Below, piece after piece: positions 6,828 to 8,563 of a stretch of DNA of 8,563 nucleotides. The notes beneath the pieces were generated by a model, which worked only from the letters and a program-made list of their open reading frames with translations, ran no database searches and had not been told where the DNA came from. The position numbers and the translations under genes were made by a program. The stretch is from an uncultured Desulfobacterales bacterium. GTDB taxonomy: Bacteria; Desulfobacterota; Desulfobacteria; Desulfobacterales; G020354645. The stretch is from positions 1 to 8,563 of the forward strand of contig CAMYNZ010000152.1 of NCBI GenBank assembly GCA_947259865.1, read 5' to 3'. Positions within the stretch are counted from its first letter, which is position 1, and every line of letters starts with the position of its first letter.

Positions 6828-8225
6828 TCATTTTTCGGCTTCGATCTTGATATTCAACGATTTTATTTTCTGGATCAGTGTGTTTCTGTGTATCTTGAGC
6901 ATCCGGGCCGTTTTGGTTTGATTCCAATTGGATATCCTCAATGCCCGTAATATGTAGCGGCGTTCAAATATGTGTCGCGCCTGCATTAACCCTTCGTCAA
7001 CAGGTCCGGCTTCATTCGCAGAAGGATCATTCAGCAGAAGATCAAAAGGCAGATCCTTGACATCAATCCAGCGCTCATTGGATCTGAGTACAACCAGTCT
7101 TTCGATGAGGTTTTCCAGTTCACGAATATTTCCGGGCCATGGATAGGCTTCCAGAATATCCATGGCTTCACGGGTAATGCCTTCGATGGCCTGGTTTAAT
7201 TGGCGACTAAATCTGTCCAGAAAAAAATTGGCCAGCAGTGGAATGTCACCCTGACGCTGGCGCAGGGGCGGCAGTTCTATGGGAATGACGTTAAGCCTGA
7301 AATATAGGTCCTCTCGAAATCGATTTTTCTGAACCATTTTTCTTAAGGAAATGTTTGAAGCCGCAATCATTCTAACATCAACTTTAATGGCCCGGTGGCT
7401 TCCCACACGGGTGAATTCGCGTTCTTGCAAAAAGCGCAGCAGCTTGGCCTGTAATTCAAGCTTTAAATTGGCCACTTCATCCAGAAACACGGTTCCGCTG
7501 TTGGCATATTCAAATTTGCCGATTGCTCGGCTGTGCGCTCCGGTAAATGCCCCCTTTTCATGGCCAAACAATTCGCTCTCGATCAGTTCTGGCGGTATGG
7601 CGGCACAATTGATGGCCACAAAAGGTTTGGCAGAACGCGGGCTTTGATAATGTAAAGCGCGGGCAACCAGCTCTTTTCCCGTTCCGCTTTCACCCGTAAT
7701 CAGTATATTGCTGGAAGCATTGGCTAACTTTTTGATCAATGAGAAAACGGCTTTCATTGGTCGGGATTGACCGATAATCTGATTTTCCCCGGTTTTAAAT
7801 GCCACCTCAGATCGCAGATAGCGAACTTCCAGTTCCAGAGATCGTTTCTGCATCACCCGTTCAATTGTGGTTAGGATGTTCACAGGATCAAATGGTTTGG
7901 TGATGTAATCATAAGCGCCGGATTTTATGGAAGCTGTGGCTTCGTGAGCCCGATCCGTAGCCGATACCATGATAACGTCAATTGACCGATCATGCCTTTT
8001 GATTCTATCAAGGGTCTCTATTCCGTTCATCCCTGGCATGACCAGGTCCAGAAGAACCAAATCAAATACTTCATCTTTGATTTTTTTTATAGCCGTCTGT
8101 CCGTCCTTGACACAAACAACATCGTAGTCATCCTCGAGAATTTCCTCGAGGGATTCCCTCGTTCCCTGGTCATCGTCAACAATCATGATGCGGGCGTGAT
8201 GAGAGAATTGTTCAGTTGCCATCAT
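6828..8225 (-). CDS. Sigma-54-dependent response regulator, NtrC family
   Basis: A phosphorylation-controlled activator that remodels sigma-54 RNA polymerase at -24/-12 promoters. The 465 residues show a receiver (about 11-125) with D17-D19, phosphoacceptor D60 in LVLLDLVMPG, S88 and K110. A linker leads to a complete AAA+ domain: Walker A GESGTGKE (178-185), the sigma-54-contacting GAFTGA loop (225-230), Walker B VFLDE (246-250), arginine fingers in NRFREDLYFRLNV (301-313) and sensor II GNIREL (365-370). A Fis-type helix-turn-helix ends the protein (NWNQTKTARMLKIHRNTL, about 433-450). All key residues are intact. Two adjacent ATGs compete: GAGGGAGGT (8234-8226) is so close to the first that the second (8222, giving MATEQF) is better spaced. 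The gene precedes the hybrid kinase and lies next to a rightward sigma-54 promoter. Its ligand and regulon cannot be read from the sequence. Confidence 0.95.
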   Translation of the reverse strand: MMATEQFSHHARIMIVDDDQGTRESLEEILEDDYDVVCVKDGQTAIKKIKDEVFDLVLLDLVMPGMNGIETLDRIKRHDRSIDVIMVSATDRAHEATASIKSGAYDYITKPFDPVNILTTIERVMQKRSLELEVRYLRSEVAFKTGENQIIGQSRPMKAVFSLIKKLANASSNILITGESGTGKELVARALHYQSPRSAKPFVAINCAAIPPELIESELFGHEKGAFTGAHSRAIGKFEYANSGTVFLDEVANLKLELQAKLLRFLQEREFTRVGSHRAIKVDVRMIAASNISLRKMVQKNRFREDLYFRLNVIPIELPPLRQRQGDIPLLANFFLDRFSRQLNQAIEGITREAMDILEAYPWPGNIRELENLIERLVVLRSNERWIDVKDLPFDLLLNDPSANEAGPVDEGLMQARHIFERRYILRALRISNWNQTKTARMLKIHRNTLIQKIKSLNIKIEAEK

Positions 8226-8289
8226 ACCTCCCTCAATTTCATTTTAACCCGATCTTCTCGATACAATCGCCTTGGGCTGGTGTTGAGAC

Positions 8290-8326
8290 TGCACAAGTTT
8301 ATATGCACTAAACATTAATATGTGCA
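8290..8326. promoter_or_regulatory. Tandem 18-bp elements, candidate enhancer for the rightward sigma-54 promoter
   Basis: The first element is TGCAC (8290-8294), 8 nt, then ATGCA (8303-8307). The second, 19 bp further on, is TAAAC (8309-8313), 8 nt, then GTGCA (8322-8326), with one half degenerate. Their centres lie roughly 200-220 bp upstream of the predicted start of the rightward transcript, within the range used by bacterial enhancers. They match the element upstream of the kinase promoter. Confidence 0.45.
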
Positions 8327-8327
8327 A
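8298..8327 (-). promoter_or_regulatory. Candidate sigma-70 promoter of the response-regulator gene
   Basis: On the minus strand TTGCAC (8327-8322) is followed after 18 nt by TATAAA (8303-8298). Transcription would begin near 8291, about 65 nt before the regulator start codon. The -10 box is good and the -35 box partial. Both boxes overlap the repeated TGCAC elements, which suggests autorepression if the regulator binds there. Confidence 0.35.
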
Positions 8328-8393
8328 CCCGTATGATTGTATACCTTCTCCGGATTCACGGGTATGATTTTTGTCGAGAATACTTTATTGTGT

Positions 8394-8424
8394 GCGGCTT
8401 GTTGCCGGCCCATCGCCAGGCCGC
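8394..8424. repeat. GC-rich inverted repeat between the regulator gene and the rightward sigma-54 promoter
   Basis: GCGGCTTG (8394-8401) pairs with CAGGCCGC (8417-8424) across 15 nt, giving eight pairs with one G-U. It stands out from its AT-rich surroundings and is centred about 109 bp upstream of the predicted rightward start. There is no U tract on either strand, so it is not an evident terminator. It could be a site for a bending or activator protein. Nearby, CCCGT (8328-8332)/ACGGG (8358-8362) and ATACC (8341-8345)/GGTAT (8361-8365) are further overlapping inverted repeats. Confidence 0.35.
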
Positions 8425-8490
8425 GGTCCATGGTAGTTAAAAAAGGTTTAAACTTCAAATTCTTATAAGATTTATACCACAACGAAACTA

Positions 8491-8507
8491 TTGGCACGCG
8501 CCTTGCT
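8491..8507 (+). promoter_or_regulatory. Sigma-54 (-24/-12) promoter reading off the right edge
   Basis: TTGGCACG-CGCC-TTGCT is an exact match to the sigma-54 consensus (YTGGCACG-N4-TTGCW) with correct spacing. Transcription would start near 8518 and run rightward. The 45 nt that remain in the window hold no start codon with a ribosome site, so the first controlled gene lies beyond the edge. The divergent NtrC-family gene is the obvious candidate activator. Confidence 0.8.
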
Positions 8508-8563
8508 CATCCTCCACATGAAGTGGTTAAAGCCTTTGCTTTTTAATACATCAACATTCAATT

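Noticed and set aside
6730..6921. A 63-codon plus-strand frame with a hydrophobic C-terminus, antisense to the 3' end of the regulator gene
   Set aside because: It overlaps the conserved helix-turn-helix coding region on the other strand, so it is most likely a shadow frame.
8315..8497. A 60-codon minus-strand frame near the right edge
   Set aside because: It overlaps the strong sigma-54 promoter and the inverted repeats, has no ribosome site in front of it, and has no recognisable content.

Overview
The window looks like chromosomal DNA of an anaerobic, probably sulfate-reducing or syntrophic member of the Desulfobacterota (the former Deltaproteobacteria). This is inferred from moderate base composition, a TRAP-type uptake system, a QueG-like double [4Fe-4S] protein and a sigma-54-dependent two-component system. 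No rRNA, tRNA, CRISPR array, insertion sequence or integrase is visible.

Layout. At the left edge, on the minus strand, is a TRAP solute-binding protein gene interrupted by an in-frame TAA. A rho-independent terminator stands in its leader. Next, on the plus strand, is a class I/II PLP aminotransferase. It is followed by a 650-bp gap holding a candidate small-RNA gene on the minus strand, which has its own promoter and terminator and several strong hairpins, and a second hairpin. A plus-strand QueG-like iron-sulfur protein then ends exactly where a minus-strand threonine 3-dehydrogenase (tdh) gene ends, with no base between the two stop codons. The right 3.4 kb is a signalling module on the minus strand: an NtrC-family sigma-54 response regulator and, 420 bp downstream of it, a soluble hybrid histidine kinase.

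The most coherent signal is the regulatory wiring of this module. There are two strong sigma-54 (-24/-12) promoter matches. One lies in the leader of the kinase gene on the minus strand. The other lies at the right edge on the plus strand and points at an unseen operon. Upstream of each is an 18-bp element of the form TGCAC-N8-(G/A)TGCA, with a third half-conserved copy in tandem at the right-hand site. The tandem pair also overlaps a plausible sigma-70 promoter of the regulator gene. Inferred model: the regulator binds these elements, activates the kinase gene and the operon to the right through sigma-54, and represses itself, much as PspF and NtrC do. The binding-site assignment is inference. 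The promoter and repeat sequences are directly visible.

The aminotransferase, tdh and the iron-sulfur protein show no clear operon with each other. They are on different strands or widely spaced, and kbl, the usual partner of tdh, is absent from the window.
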